This document shows, one piece after another, positions 1-8,545 of a DNA stretch of 64,000 bases (within the stretch, counting starts at the first letter, position 1; each line of letters starts with the position of its first letter). Origin of the DNA: Rhizobium freirei PRF 81. GTDB lineage: Bacteria > Pseudomonadota > Alphaproteobacteria > Rhizobiales > Rhizobiaceae. The notes below the pieces were generated by a model. It was not told the origin of the DNA and searched no databases. It saw nothing but the letters and a program-made list of their open reading frames with translations. The position numbers and the translations under genes were made by a program. Where the stretch lies: contig NZ_AQHN01000084.1 in the NCBI RefSeq assembly GCF_000359745.1, positions 186,001-250,000 on the forward strand, in the 5' to 3' direction.

Positions 1-1
1 C

Positions 2-1933
2 ATCGTCAGCATCTTTACGCCGCGTCGTCCACCGATGACGCCGGAAGAGCAGCGAGAAGCCCAGCGTCAGAAGGTTGCTGCCGTTCTGCAGGACAATCTC
101 AAGGTCGAGCGGGTTACGCGAAGCTCGGTTGTCGCGGTTTCCTACAGCTCGACCGACAAGCAGTTGGCCGCCAAGGTCACGCGCGCCTATGCCGATGCCT
201 ATCTCACCGATCAGTTGAACGCCAATTTCGACGCGACCGAACGTGCCTCCGTCTGGCTGCAGGAACGCCTGAACGATCTGCGTCAGCGCGCGCAGGAGGC
301 TTCGCTCGAAGTCGAGAAATACAAGGCCGACAATGGTTTGACCTCGACCGGCGGCGAGCTGATGTCGGAACAGCAGATTTCCGATTTAAACAAGCAGCTG
401 ATCATCGCTCAGGCCGATACGGCCAGCGCTTCCGCTCGCTATAATCAGTACAAGTCGATCATCGACCAGGGTCCCGACAACGCCGTCAAGAACGCGACCA
501 TCTCATCAAGCTCGACCGACAACTCGGTGCTGCAGGATCTGAAGACCCGCTATCTCGCCGTCCAAAAGCGCGAGCAGGACGTCACGCAGAATTTCGGCGC
601 CAACCATCCGCAAGCCGTGGCGCTCCGCGCCGAGCGGCAGGATATTACCCGTCAGATCTATCAGGAACTCCAGCAGCTTACTGCCAGCTACAAGAATGAG
701 TATGACGTGGCGCAATCGCGTGCGTCGTCGCTGCGTGAAAGCATCGAAAACGTTGTCGGCAAGAATTCCGAAGCCAACAAGTCGCTGGTTCATCTGAACG
801 AGCTGAACCAGAAGGCGACGGCGCTGAAGAGCCTTTACGAATCCTATCTGGGCCGTTTCGAACAGGCGACGCAGCAGCGTTCCTTCCCGATCGCCAAGGC
901 GCGTGTCATTTCGGTTGCCGGTGTGCCGACGGCACCCTCCAGCCCGAAGAAGACGCTTGTCATGGCACTCGCGGTCATCCTCGGCCTGATGGCCGGCTGC
1001 GGATTGGCTGCCCTTCAGGAGTTCCGCGATCGCTTCTTCCGTGTCGAAGCGGACGTGCGCTCGGCTCTCGGGTTGAAGTTCCTCGGCTATCTGCCGCTGC
1101 TCGGCCAGCAGAGCAGGAGCAGGAGGCAGCTGCGCAAACCCAACGCCGGACCCGAGCCGGCAACGGCGGAAGAGCCGGAAAACGGCGTCGCCTTTGAGCG
1201 TATGATGCGCATCTCGGTCGAAGCGCCGCGCTCGATCTTTGCCGAGACCTTGAGGAACGCCAAGCTCGCCAGCGACGTCATGCTGCAAGGCCGTGCCGAT
1301 CGCGTGATCGGCGTCGTCTCGGCACTGCCCGGCGAGGGCAAGTCGACGACGGCCGCCAATTTCGCCGCCCTGCTCGCCAGCAGCGGCAAGCGTACGCTGC
1401 TCATCGACGCCGACTTGCGCAATCCGGGTCTCAGCCGGACATTGAAGTCGCAGCCGCAGGCCGGCTTGATCGAGGCCGTGCTCGGCGAGGTTCCGTGGAC
1501 CAATGCCGTGAAGGTCGATCCGCGCACCAAGCTTGCCATTCTACCCGTTGTCGTACGCGATCATCTGCTGCACACCAGCGAGCTTCTGTCCTCGCAGGGC
1601 ATGCATCATCTGATGGAAAATGCGCGCAAGTTGTTCGACTACATCGTCGTCGATCTCGCGCCTCTCGGCCCGGTCATCGATGCAAAGGCCTTTGCGCCGC
1701 AGGTCGACGCCTTCCTGCTGGTTGCCGAATGGGGCGCGACGCCGACCAATCTGGTCCGTGACATCCTCGAGCAGGAGCCGCAGATCAATTCGCGCATCCT
1801 CGGCGTCATCCTCAACAAGACCGATATGTCGGAATTGCCGCGCTACAGCGATTTCGGCGGAACGGAGCGCTACCGGCAGAAATATGTGAGCTACTACACC
1901 GAGGTGCAGCCGCGCGCCCAGGTGGATGCTTAG
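2..1933 (+). CDS. ExoP/Wzz-type polysaccharide chain-length regulator with tyrosine autokinase domain (5' partial)
   Basis: Inner-membrane polysaccharide co-polymerase that sets chain length and export of exopolysaccharide, with a cytoplasmic BY-kinase domain. The reading frame is open to the left window edge, so the N-terminal part of the Wzz domain is missing. Visible parts in order: a long coiled-coil periplasmic region, a GNVR-like segment (LYESYLGRFEQATQQRSFPIA is the typical tail), one transmembrane helix (about residues 305-330 counted from the first ATG at 35), and a kinase domain with Walker A ALPGEGKST and Walker A' LLIDADLRNP. The C-terminus has a short tyrosine group (YRQKYVSYYTE), the usual autophosphorylation site. 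The TAG stop codon is the first three bases of a repeat element. Assignment to the ExoP family is firm; which polymer it serves is unknown because the neighbouring genes lie outside the window. Confidence 0.93.
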   Translation: MVSIFTPRRPPMTPEEQREAQRQKVAAVLQDNLKVERVTRSSVVAVSYSSTDKQLAAKVTRAYADAYLTDQLNANFDATERASVWLQERLNDLRQRAQEASLEVEKYKADNGLTSTGGELMSEQQISDLNKQLIIAQADTASASARYNQYKSIIDQGPDNAVKNATISSSSTDNSVLQDLKTRYLAVQKREQDVTQNFGANHPQAVALRAERQDITRQIYQELQQLTASYKNEYDVAQSRASSLRESIENVVGKNSEANKSLVHLNELNQKATALKSLYESYLGRFEQATQQRSFPIAKARVISVAGVPTAPSSPKKTLVMALAVILGLMAGCGLAALQEFRDRFFRVEADVRSALGLKFLGYLPLLGQQSRSRRQLRKPNAGPEPATAEEPENGVAFERMMRISVEAPRSIFAETLRNAKLASDVMLQGRADRVIGVVSALPGEGKSTTAANFAALLASSGKRTLLIDADLRNPGLSRTLKSQPQAGLIEAVLGEVPWTNAVKVDPRTKLAILPVVVRDHLLHTSELLSSQGMHHLMENARKLFDYIVVDLAPLGPVIDAKAFAPQVDAFLLVAEWGATPTNLVRDILEQEPQINSRILGVILNKTDMSELPRYSDFGGTERYRQKYVSYYTEVQPRAQVDA

Positions 1934-2035
1934 AGCAATTCCCGCAAAAATGCGAAGCCGGTATTGCGTCCGGAATTGTGTGAAAACAAAGAGATAGAGT
2001 ATTTCCGTGACTCCGTTTAAAACGGAAATGCTCTA
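1931..2035. repeat. Rhizobium-type intergenic palindromic repeat, copy 1
   Basis: A 105-bp element beginning TAGAGCAATTCC and ending GGAAATGCTCTA. It contains GTCCGGAATT and an AACAAAGAGATAGAG core that are shared with the copies at 9023-9127, 31168-31267 and 58920-59034. It fills the whole gap between two convergent genes, and its two ends supply the TAG stop codons of both. This resembles the RIME-type dispersed repeats of rhizobia (family name from memory). Confidence 0.8.
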
Positions 2036-2929
2036 ATCTGCCGATGCCTTGCCGGCCTTGGGCCGGGTCCTCGCCAGGGCATGTTCGCGCCAGATCGTGA
2101 ATATGCCCGCCGCAACGACGATGAGCGCGCCCAAAATCATGGGCGCGCTCAGCTTTTCGCCGAATATGCTGACACCGATGATGGCGGAGAGCACAAGCTG
2201 CAGATAGGTCAGCGGCTGGATCACCACCGCGTCGAGCAGGTCGTAGGCGCGTATGAGGAAATAGTGGCTCGACACGCCCGTCAGGCAGAGAATGCCCATG
2301 AAGATCCAGTCATGCGGCGCAAGCGTCGTCCAGAAGAATGGGCCGATGCAGCTCATGGCGACCGCGCCGACAACCCCTGTGTAGAAAAAACTGGTCATCG
2401 CACTGTCCTCCCGGCTGACATAGCGGGTAAGGACGACGTAGAACGAGAATAGCAGCGCGCCGGAAAGCGGCACCAGGAAACGCACGTCGAAGACGCCGCT
2501 CTCCGGCTTCAGGATCAGGAGGACGCCGACGAAGCCGAAGCAGATCGCCAGCCATCGCCGCCAGCCCACTTTTTCCCCGAGGATCGGTATGGACAGCATG
2601 GCCACCATCAGCGGGCCGGATGAAAAGATCGCCTGCGAATGGGCCAGTCCGACGATGACGAAGGACGAGATGGCAACGACGATCTGTGCGGCAAGCAGCA
2701 GGCCGCGGGCAATCTGCAGGGCAGGGTGCTTGGTCCTGACATTGCGTCGCAGGCCGCCCGGTGCACGCGAGGCCATCGCAATGGCAAAAAGCATGAATGC
2801 CCAATAGCGGATCATCGCCACCAGAAGCGGCGGATAGGCGCTGACGAGATGCTTGGATATGCCGTCCTGTATGGCGAATATGCTGATGGCCAACAGCGTG
2901 AAGACGTAACCGGTACTATTGGATTTCAT
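2033..2929 (-). CDS. DMT-family (EamA) transporter
   Basis: Inner-membrane permease of the drug/metabolite transporter superfamily with about ten hydrophobic helices in two EamA repeats; members export amino acids, metabolites or drugs, and the substrate cannot be read from sequence. The protein opens MKSNSTGYVFTLLAISIFAIQD and carries the usual GEKVGWRRW and GEKLSAPM signatures at the end of each repeat (about residues 120 and 260). I chose the ATG at 2929; a longer GTG-start version to 2983 adds 18 non-conserved residues. It is monocistronic and convergent with the ExoP-like gene, with only a repeat between them. Confidence 0.85.
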   Translation of the reverse strand: MKSNSTGYVFTLLAISIFAIQDGISKHLVSAYPPLLVAMIRYWAFMLFAIAMASRAPGGLRRNVRTKHPALQIARGLLLAAQIVVAISSFVIVGLAHSQAIFSSGPLMVAMLSIPILGEKVGWRRWLAICFGFVGVLLILKPESGVFDVRFLVPLSGALLFSFYVVLTRYVSREDSAMTSFFYTGVVGAVAMSCIGPFFWTTLAPHDWIFMGILCLTGVSSHYFLIRAYDLLDAVVIQPLTYLQLVLSAIIGVSIFGEKLSAPMILGALIVVAAGIFTIWREHALARTRPKAGKASAD

Positions 2930-3057
2930 TGTTTTCGACGGAAGAAGATGTGCGGGGCAAGAAGCGCCGGAACCCGGCGCCACAGTCAGATTAGGTTGTT
3001 CATCGGCTTGGTCATAGGCTTCATATCTGCCTTGCGGATTAGCCGAACAGCGGCGCG

Positions 3058-3618
3058 TCAGCCTTTTTTACGAGCCTCAACGAAAGCACTGAAACCTTCG
3101 ATGAAAGCCGCGAGATTGTGTTTCACCTTCTCGTCGACGATCGCGCCGTCGGCATCGAAGACGCTGCCGGCCCGCGACACCATCAGCCGGCCGCCGAACC
3201 ATGCTTCGGCGCCGAGCGTGCGCAACACCGTCAGCCAGGCGTTCTGGCTGAGAATGGTGCCGAAATTGCCGGGCGAGGCGCCAAGAATGGCGATCGGCTT
3301 GCCGCCGAAGACTTGAGCGATGTCGGTCGAGGGGCGGCTCATCCAGTCGATGGCGTTCTTGAACACGCCGGGAAGCGAATTGTTGTATTCCGGCGTGAAC
3401 AGGATCAAGCCATCGGCTGCGATAGCCAGATCTTTGAGCTCGCGGACTTTTTCCGGAATGCCGTCCGCTGCTTCGAGATCGGCGTCATAGAGCGGTACGC
3501 CATGGATGGTGCGGGCGATCAGTTCGACGCCGCTTGGTGCCAGTTCGACCGCGGCGTTAAGCAAGGCTGTATTGAAGGAGCCTTTGCGCAGGCTGCCAGA
3601 AATGCCGAGTATCTTCAT
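3058..3618 (-). CDS. NADPH-dependent FMN reductase (chromate/quinone reductase type)
   Basis: Flavodoxin-fold oxidoreductase of the NADPH-dependent FMN reductase family (ChrR/YieF-like), which reduces FMN, quinones, azo dyes or chromate in the cytosol. Seen: the N-terminal MKILGISGSLRKGSFN phosphate-binding loop, the PEYNNSLPGVFKNAIDW flavin-contact motif around residue 75, and GKPIAILGASPGNFGT near residue 105. At 186 residues the length is normal. It stands alone, not obviously co-transcribed with either neighbour. Family is firm; the physiological substrate is not known. Confidence 0.9.
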   Translation of the reverse strand: MKILGISGSLRKGSFNTALLNAAVELAPSGVELIARTIHGVPLYDADLEAADGIPEKVRELKDLAIAADGLILFTPEYNNSLPGVFKNAIDWMSRPSTDIAQVFGGKPIAILGASPGNFGTILSQNAWLTVLRTLGAEAWFGGRLMVSRAGSVFDADGAIVDEKVKHNLAAFIEGFSAFVEARKKG

Positions 3619-3689
3619 CGTTTCCCCCGTTTGCCGTTACAGGAAGACATTTATGCTTCGGCGTCCTGCGTCAAGGTCTAAGGGCGATC

Positions 3690-4922
3690 TTATGCGGCAA
3701 GCAGCGACTTCAGTTTGACAGTGCTTGCCGCTAGAGCATTGTGATCCGGATGGGCACGGGCGGCAATCAGCATTTCGGCGAGACGGATATCGCGCGCGAC
3801 GGCATTGCCGCGGCCTATGCCGCTGGCGGCGAGCAATCGCCCTTGCCCATCCAGATGAAACAGGATGAACGCACCATCATCGAGGTCTCGCCTTACATGA
3901 ACGGTCGCCTCATCCGCCAGACCGGCGATCTGCAGCGTCAGATCATATTGATCGGACCAGAACCATGGCACGGCGGATATTTCCGCACCTTCTCCCAGCA
4001 TGTTGGCAGCGGCCAGATTTGCCTGCTCCTGCGCATTGCGCCAGGATTCGAGCCGAACGCGCCGACCGCCATAAAGTGCCAGTGGGAAGGAGCAGCAATC
4101 CCCCGCTGCATAGATCTCGGCAACCGAGGTCTCCAGCCGCTCGTTGACGGCGATGCCATTCTCGATCGCAAGCCCCGCTTGCGCGGCGAGCGCGACATTC
4201 GGCAAGGCGCCGATGCCGACGAGCAGCAGGTCGGCGGAAATTGCTTCGCTTTCGCTATCCGCCAGGCGAACGATCACCTTGTCGGCCTCTTCCTGCAAGG
4301 CTTCGATGACTTGGCCACAACGGATATCGGCGCCTTCCTGGCGATGGCGTTCCGTGATCGCTTCGGCGATTTCCTCCGGCACGCCGCGCTTTAACACCCG
4401 AGGCAGGCCTTCGATGACGGTGACGTCGGCACCGCGCATGCGTGCCGTTGCCGCCAGTTCAAGGCCGATGAAGCCGCCGCCGATAATGGCAATGTGCCGC
4501 CCGGGTTGAAGGGCGGCATGCAAAGCCACAGCATCCGCATGGGTCCGCAGCATGCGGATGCGGCAGGAGGTGCCATCGGCGCCGGGAAAGTTGCGCGCCG
4601 AGGCCCCGGTCGTGAGCAGAAGTTTGTCGTAACCGAGTGTTTGTCCGTCGGCGAGACTGATCGTCTTCGTAGCGGGATTGATCGCCGTCACCGTCGCGTC
4701 GAGTCTCAGGTGGATCGATTGCTCCTGATACCGTTCTAATGCGGCGACGAACTTGGGTTCCGGCGCGTCACCTGAGCTGCCTTTCGAAAGCGGCGGACGT
4801 TCGTATGGGGCGAGCGGCTCGGCGCCGATCAGGGTGATGTCGCCCTCAAATCCCTTTTCCCGAAGCGCGAAGGCGGCGCGCGCACCGCATTCTCCTGCTC
4901 CGACGATGACGAAATGAGCCAT
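3690..4922 (-). CDS. FAD/NAD-dependent ferredoxin reductase (MocF-like)
   Basis: Flavoprotein that passes electrons from NAD(P)H to the Rieske ferredoxin encoded just upstream. It has the FAD-binding Rossmann motif VIVGAGECGARAAFALRE at the N-terminus, an NAD-binding IAIIGGGFIGLELAAT motif near residue 145, and the C-terminal reductase domain seen in rhodocoxin/putidaredoxin reductases. The ATG at 4922 is preceded by a perfect GAGGAGG; the 100 codons further upstream in this frame overlap the ferredoxin gene and are spurious. It is third in the operon oxygenase-ferredoxin-reductase, ten bases after the ferredoxin stop. In the rhizopine moc locus of Sinorhizobium meliloti, MocD, MocE and MocF have these same three roles (from memory); equivalence here is inferred. 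Confidence 0.9.
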   Translation of the reverse strand: MAHFVIVGAGECGARAAFALREKGFEGDITLIGAEPLAPYERPPLSKGSSGDAPEPKFVAALERYQEQSIHLRLDATVTAINPATKTISLADGQTLGYDKLLLTTGASARNFPGADGTSCRIRMLRTHADAVALHAALQPGRHIAIIGGGFIGLELAATARMRGADVTVIEGLPRVLKRGVPEEIAEAITERHRQEGADIRCGQVIEALQEEADKVIVRLADSESEAISADLLLVGIGALPNVALAAQAGLAIENGIAVNERLETSVAEIYAAGDCCSFPLALYGGRRVRLESWRNAQEQANLAAANMLGEGAEISAVPWFWSDQYDLTLQIAGLADEATVHVRRDLDDGAFILFHLDGQGRLLAASGIGRGNAVARDIRLAEMLIAARAHPDHNALAASTVKLKSLLAA

Positions 4923-4932
4923 GATTGCCTCC

Positions 4933-5244
4933 TCACAGCCCGATGAAGACGGTGCCGTTCTCGACCTTGACCGGATAGGTCGGCAGGTTGACGCAGACCG
5001 GCGCACCCTTGGCTTCGCCCGTGCGATAGTCGAAACGGCCGTTATGCTTCGGACATTCGATGATGTTGTCCATGACCAGGCCGTCGGCGAGGTGGATCTT
5101 CTCGTGCGTGCATAGGCCGTCGGTGGCGAAATAGTCGTCCTCCGGGCTGCGATAGACGGCGAAGGTTCGTCCGTCATGGTCGAAGCGGATGACATCCTCT
5201 TCGTCGATCGCCTCGGCAGCACAGACTTCGATCCAGTTGCTCAT
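4933..5244 (-). CDS. mocE: MocE-family Rieske [2Fe-2S] ferredoxin
   Basis: Small soluble electron carrier of about 103 residues. The Rieske cluster ligands are visible as CTH (about residues 45-47) and CPKH (about 64-67), with the NGRF segment typical of ring-hydroxylase-type ferredoxins directly after. The start at 5244 follows GGGAGG; an upstream ATG at 5262 adds only six residues. Its partners are the reductase directly downstream and the di-iron oxygenase directly upstream. MocE is the name used for this ferredoxin family in rhizobial rhizopine loci; the family call is firm, the rhizopine role is not proven. Confidence 0.93.
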   Translation of the reverse strand: MSNWIEVCAAEAIDEEDVIRFDHDGRTFAVYRSPEDDYFATDGLCTHEKIHLADGLVMDNIIECPKHNGRFDYRTGEAKGAPVCVNLPTYPVKVENGTVFIGL

Positions 5245-5274
5245 GTTTTCCTCCCTTTGCATGTCCGGTTTAGT

Positions 5275-6363
5275 TTACTGGGCGGCCGTGGCCGGAAGTT
5301 CGCCGTGGAACTCCTCGCGATAGGGCCGTGCCGTCGGCGGCAGCTCCCGCTTCAGGAAATAGTCCTCGTTGCGCAATTGCCGCAGGAATGCCGGTATCAT
5401 CTCGCGATAGCCGGACCACATGGATGGGTTCGGCGCCGGCAGATCGTGCTTGATCATCGCATGCAGCTTCGGCAGCGCGTGATAGGGCACCATTGGGAAC
5501 ATGTGATGTTCGACGTGATAGTTCATGTTCCAGTAGATGAAGCGGCTGATTGGATTCATCATCACGGTACGGCTGTTGAGCCTGTGGTCGATGACGTTGT
5601 CGGCAAGGCCGCCATGCTGCAGGAGGCCGGTCAGGACGTGATGCCAGGCACCATAGAGCCGGGGAAGCCCGATCAGCATCAGCGGCAGGATCGAGCCCAT
5701 GGCGATCGCCGTTGCGATAGTTGCGACATAGATGGCGAGCCAGATGCGGGCGATACGAATGGCTTTCGGCTGCTCCATCTCCGGGATGAAGGTCTTTTCC
5801 GCGGCGCTGACGACGCCGCATGCATTGCGCAGCATGTCGACGACGGCGTGCCAGACGTCGAGGATCCCGAAGAAATTCAGAACGAGACGGAAGAGGTCCG
5901 GCGGCCGCATGACGGCAATTTCCGGGTCACGGCCGACAATGACGGTGTCGGTGTGGTGGCGTGCATGGCTCCAGCGCCAGGTCACGGGGTTGCGCATGAT
6001 CATGAAGCAGGCGACCTGATAGACCGCGTCGTTCATCCAGCGCGTCTTGAAGGCTGTGCCGTGGCCGCATTCATGCCAGCGGCTGTCGGAAGCCGAGCCG
6101 TAAAGCACGCCATAAGCCAGGAAGAACGGGATGCAGATCCACGATCCCCAGAAATAGACACCCAGAGCGGCGAAGACCGCCATGCTGCCGAGCCAGATGA
6201 CGGTATCGCGGATCGCTGGCGCATCCGATCGCTGCATCAGCGCCTTCATGTCCTTGCGCGGCACATCCGTATGATACCATTCGGCGGCCGCAAGCCCGGC
6301 TTCCACCGCCAGCCTGCCGCTTGCGCCAAGCAGATCGTAGTCACGCTTGATTATCGTCGTCAT
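5275..6363 (-). CDS. Membrane di-iron fatty-acid desaturase/alkane hydroxylase family oxygenase (MocD-like)
   Basis: Integral-membrane non-heme di-iron oxygenase. The three histidine clusters are all present: HECGH (about residue 98), HARHH (about 135) and HVEHH (about 285), separated by hydrophobic helix pairs, which is the standard desaturase/hydroxylase layout. It is first of a three-gene operon with a Rieske ferredoxin and its reductase, giving a self-sufficient oxygenase system. The ATG at 6363 has GGGAGG upstream. In S. meliloti the corresponding MocD was proposed to act in O-demethylation of 3-O-methyl-scyllo-inosamine (from memory). Here the substrate is unknown, but the inositol-type isomerase and LacI regulator next door fit a methylated inositol or sugar-like compound. 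Confidence 0.88.
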   Translation of the reverse strand: MTTIIKRDYDLLGASGRLAVEAGLAAAEWYHTDVPRKDMKALMQRSDAPAIRDTVIWLGSMAVFAALGVYFWGSWICIPFFLAYGVLYGSASDSRWHECGHGTAFKTRWMNDAVYQVACFMIMRNPVTWRWSHARHHTDTVIVGRDPEIAVMRPPDLFRLVLNFFGILDVWHAVVDMLRNACGVVSAAEKTFIPEMEQPKAIRIARIWLAIYVATIATAIAMGSILPLMLIGLPRLYGAWHHVLTGLLQHGGLADNVIDHRLNSRTVMMNPISRFIYWNMNYHVEHHMFPMVPYHALPKLHAMIKHDLPAPNPSMWSGYREMIPAFLRQLRNEDYFLKRELPPTARPYREEFHGELPATAAQ

Positions 6364-6447
6364 CCCTGCCTCCCGCGATGCTCAACAGCGCCTCGCCCTC
6401 GATGCCGGAAACGATAGATCGACTTTTTGCTTGCCTCAATGCGGGAA

Positions 6448-6481
6448 TGATGGAATCTATCAAAACATATCAAATTTTGAT
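6448..6481. promoter_or_regulatory. Candidate LacI-family operators between divergent oxygenase operon and regulator
   Basis: Two small palindromes: TGAT-N7-ATCA at 6448-6462 (TGATGGAATCTATCA) and ATCAAA-T-TTTGAT at 6469-6481. They lie between the divergent start codons at 6363 and 6514. The TGAT/ATCA half-sites recur in the gap at 7547-7594 ahead of the isomerase gene, as expected for sites of the regulator encoded between them. Binding is inferred. Confidence 0.5.
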
Positions 6482-6513
6482 GTCATCGATGATGGCATAT
6501 CTCAGGAGCAATC

Positions 6514-7542
6514 ATGCGTCGCCCCACCATATCCGATCTTGCCAAGGCTTCCGGCGTCAGCGTCGCCACGATCGATCGCGTCCTGAACGGACGTCATCGC
6601 GTCAGAGAGGAGACGGCAAGGAGGGTTTACGAGGCGGCCCAGGAAATCGGCTACCATGCTGTCGGCCTGCTGCGTCAGCGCGTCTTCGAGGACCTGCCGC
6701 AGTATCGATTGGGTTTCGTGCTGCAGAAGCCGGTTCAGGCCTTCTACCAGGCTTTCGCCAAGGAGATTGCCATGGCTGCACAGGCGGTCACAACAGCTCG
6801 GATCAATGCCCATGTGGACTTCGTGCCGGCCTCGACGCCAACGGCTATCGTCGAGAGACTGAAGGCGATGGCGGCCCGCAGCCAGGCGATCGCGCTCGTT
6901 GCGCCGGACTATCCGGCCGTCACGGCCGCGATCGAGGAATTGAAGGAAAAGGGTATTCCTGTCTTTTCCCTGCTGTCGGACTTCTCTACCGGCGCCCGTC
7001 GGGGCTATATCGGTGTTGATAACCGCAAGGTCGGGCGCACGGCGGCCTGGCTCATCGCGCGCTCGGCGCGGGGTCCCGGCAAGGTCGCCTGCTTTGTCGC
7101 CAGCCATCGCTTCCTTGGACATGAGCTGCGCGAAATCGGCTTTCGTTCCTATTTCCGCGAAAACGCGCCGGAATTCGAGGTCTTGGATACGCTCATCAAT
7201 CTGGACACGCCGGAGATCACGCATGAGGCAACGCTCGATCTCCTGAAAAAGCATCCTGATTTGATCGGCTTCTATGTCTGCGGCGGCGGCATGGAGGGAG
7301 CTATTTCAGCCATTCGCGAGGAGCGGCTGGCCGGCAAGCTGATCGCTGTCGTCAATGAGCTGACGCCGGAATCGCGGGCTGCTCTCGCCGACGATGTCGT
7401 CGCCATGGCGATCGGCACGCCGTTGCCGGCGCTCTGCAAGGAACTGATGAGCCTCATGATTGCGGCGATCGAGAATGGCGAGGCGGCCGTACCCGGCCAG
7501 AGCTTCCTGCCGTTCGAAATATTCGTCTCCGAGAACATCTAG
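6514..7542 (+). CDS. LacI-family transcriptional regulator of the moc-like module
   Basis: DNA-binding regulator with a LacI helix-turn-helix at the N-terminus (ISDLAKASGVSVATIDRVLNG, residues about 5-25, with the usual hinge RVYEAAQEIGYHA) followed by a periplasmic-binding-protein-like effector domain of about 270 residues; 342 residues in all, normal for the family. It is divergent from the oxygenase/ferredoxin/reductase operon and points toward the TIM-barrel isomerase gene. Palindromic TGAT/ATCA sites flank it on both sides, so it most likely controls both units and responds to a sugar or inositol-like ligand. The ligand cannot be deduced. Confidence 0.92.
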   Translation: MRRPTISDLAKASGVSVATIDRVLNGRHRVREETARRVYEAAQEIGYHAVGLLRQRVFEDLPQYRLGFVLQKPVQAFYQAFAKEIAMAAQAVTTARINAHVDFVPASTPTAIVERLKAMAARSQAIALVAPDYPAVTAAIEELKEKGIPVFSLLSDFSTGARRGYIGVDNRKVGRTAAWLIARSARGPGKVACFVASHRFLGHELREIGFRSYFRENAPEFEVLDTLINLDTPEITHEATLDLLKKHPDLIGFYVCGGGMEGAISAIREERLAGKLIAVVNELTPESRAALADDVVAMAIGTPLPALCKELMSLMIAAIENGEAAVPGQSFLPFEIFVSENI

Positions 7543-7546
7543 CACG

Positions 7547-7594
7547 AATGATGTAATTCCATCATTATCGGAATAAATCTATCAGGAATGATAG
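7547..7594. promoter_or_regulatory. Candidate LacI-family operators upstream of the TIM-barrel isomerase
   Basis: Two palindromes lie just after the regulator stop codon: AATGATG-N6-CATCATT at 7547-7566 and CTATCA-GGAA-TGATAG at 7579-7594. Both share the TGAT/ATCA half-sites and GGAAT-type centre found upstream of the regulator. Their position, about 110 bp before the isomerase start, suggests that gene has its own regulated promoter. Confidence 0.55.
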
Positions 7595-7700
7595 CGAAAG
7601 CCGATGGAACAAGGCAATGAATCTCGCTAGTCCTTCGCACAGCGGCGCGGCAAATCGAGATGTCTTTTGCGGCCGGACGCCCTGAGGAGGAGTGCCCATT

Positions 7701-8513
7701 ATGAGTTCCATTCGTTTCGCGCTCAATCATATGTGCGCCCCATCCATGAGCCTGGAATCGTTTTTCGCCGCTGCAAAGGAGCTCGGCATCGATAGCGTCG
7801 AGATCCGAAACGATCTTGCCGGCAACGCAATACTGGACGGCACGCCGGCAAACGGCGTCAAGGAATTGGCCGAGCGTCAAGGGCTCACGATCATCTCCAT
7901 CAATGCCCTTCAGCGCTTCAATGAATGGAATGACGAGCGCGCCCTGGAGGCAGCGGAGCTGATCGATTATGCGCGCGATTGCGGCGCCAAGGCGCTGGTC
8001 CTCGTGCCGGTCAATGACGGCAGCGGCCGCGAGCCGGAAGCACGCCGGGCCAATCTTCGCAAGGCGCTTTCGGCTTTGACGCCGATGTTGGAAGCTGCCG
8101 GCATCGTCGGGCTGGTCGAGCCGCTTGGCTTCGAAATCTGCTCGCTGCGCCTGAAGAGCGAAGCGGCCGGCGCCATCGAAGAACTCGGCGCGAAATCCAC
8201 CTTCCGCCTGGTTCACGACACCTTCCATCACCACCTCGCCGGCGAGGCTGCGACTTTTCCGGAGCTGACTGGCCTGGTGCATATTTCCGGCGTCAGCGAT
8301 CCCGACGTCTCGGTTGCCGACATGCGCGATCCGCATCGCGTTCTGGTCGATGCCAGCGACCGTCTCGACAATGTCGGGCAGCTGCGGGCTCTGCTATCGG
8401 CAGGCTACGTGGGACCGGCTTCGTTCGAACCCTTCGCCCCGGCGGTACATGCTTTGAAGGAGCCGGTCGCGGCCATCAAGGAGAGCATGACCTATATGAC
8501 GGGCAAGCTCTGA
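7701..8513 (+). CDS. TIM-barrel sugar phosphate isomerase/epimerase (IolE/MocC/IolI-like)
   Basis: Cytosolic metal-dependent AP-endonuclease-2-fold isomerase. Metal ligands expected for the family are visible: Glu140 (GLVEPLG), Asp173 and His176 (HDTFHHH), His194 (VHISG) and Glu243 (SFEPF). The ATG at 7701 sits ten bases after GAGGAGG; the in-frame GTG at 7692 is too close to that site. Related proteins act on inososes, keto-inositols or hydroxypyruvate. Its position beside a MocD/E/F-like oxygenase set and a LacI regulator suggests it processes the ring product of the oxygenase. It ends 30 bp short of nikR, which converges on it. Confidence 0.87.
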   Translation: MSSIRFALNHMCAPSMSLESFFAAAKELGIDSVEIRNDLAGNAILDGTPANGVKELAERQGLTIISINALQRFNEWNDERALEAAELIDYARDCGAKALVLVPVNDGSGREPEARRANLRKALSALTPMLEAAGIVGLVEPLGFEICSLRLKSEAAGAIEELGAKSTFRLVHDTFHHHLAGEAATFPELTGLVHISGVSDPDVSVADMRDPHRVLVDASDRLDNVGQLRALLSAGYVGPASFEPFAPAVHALKEPVAAIKESMTYMTGKL

Positions 8514-8545
8514 CGGCTGCCGTTGTCCGCGGGCAACTCGCGCAT

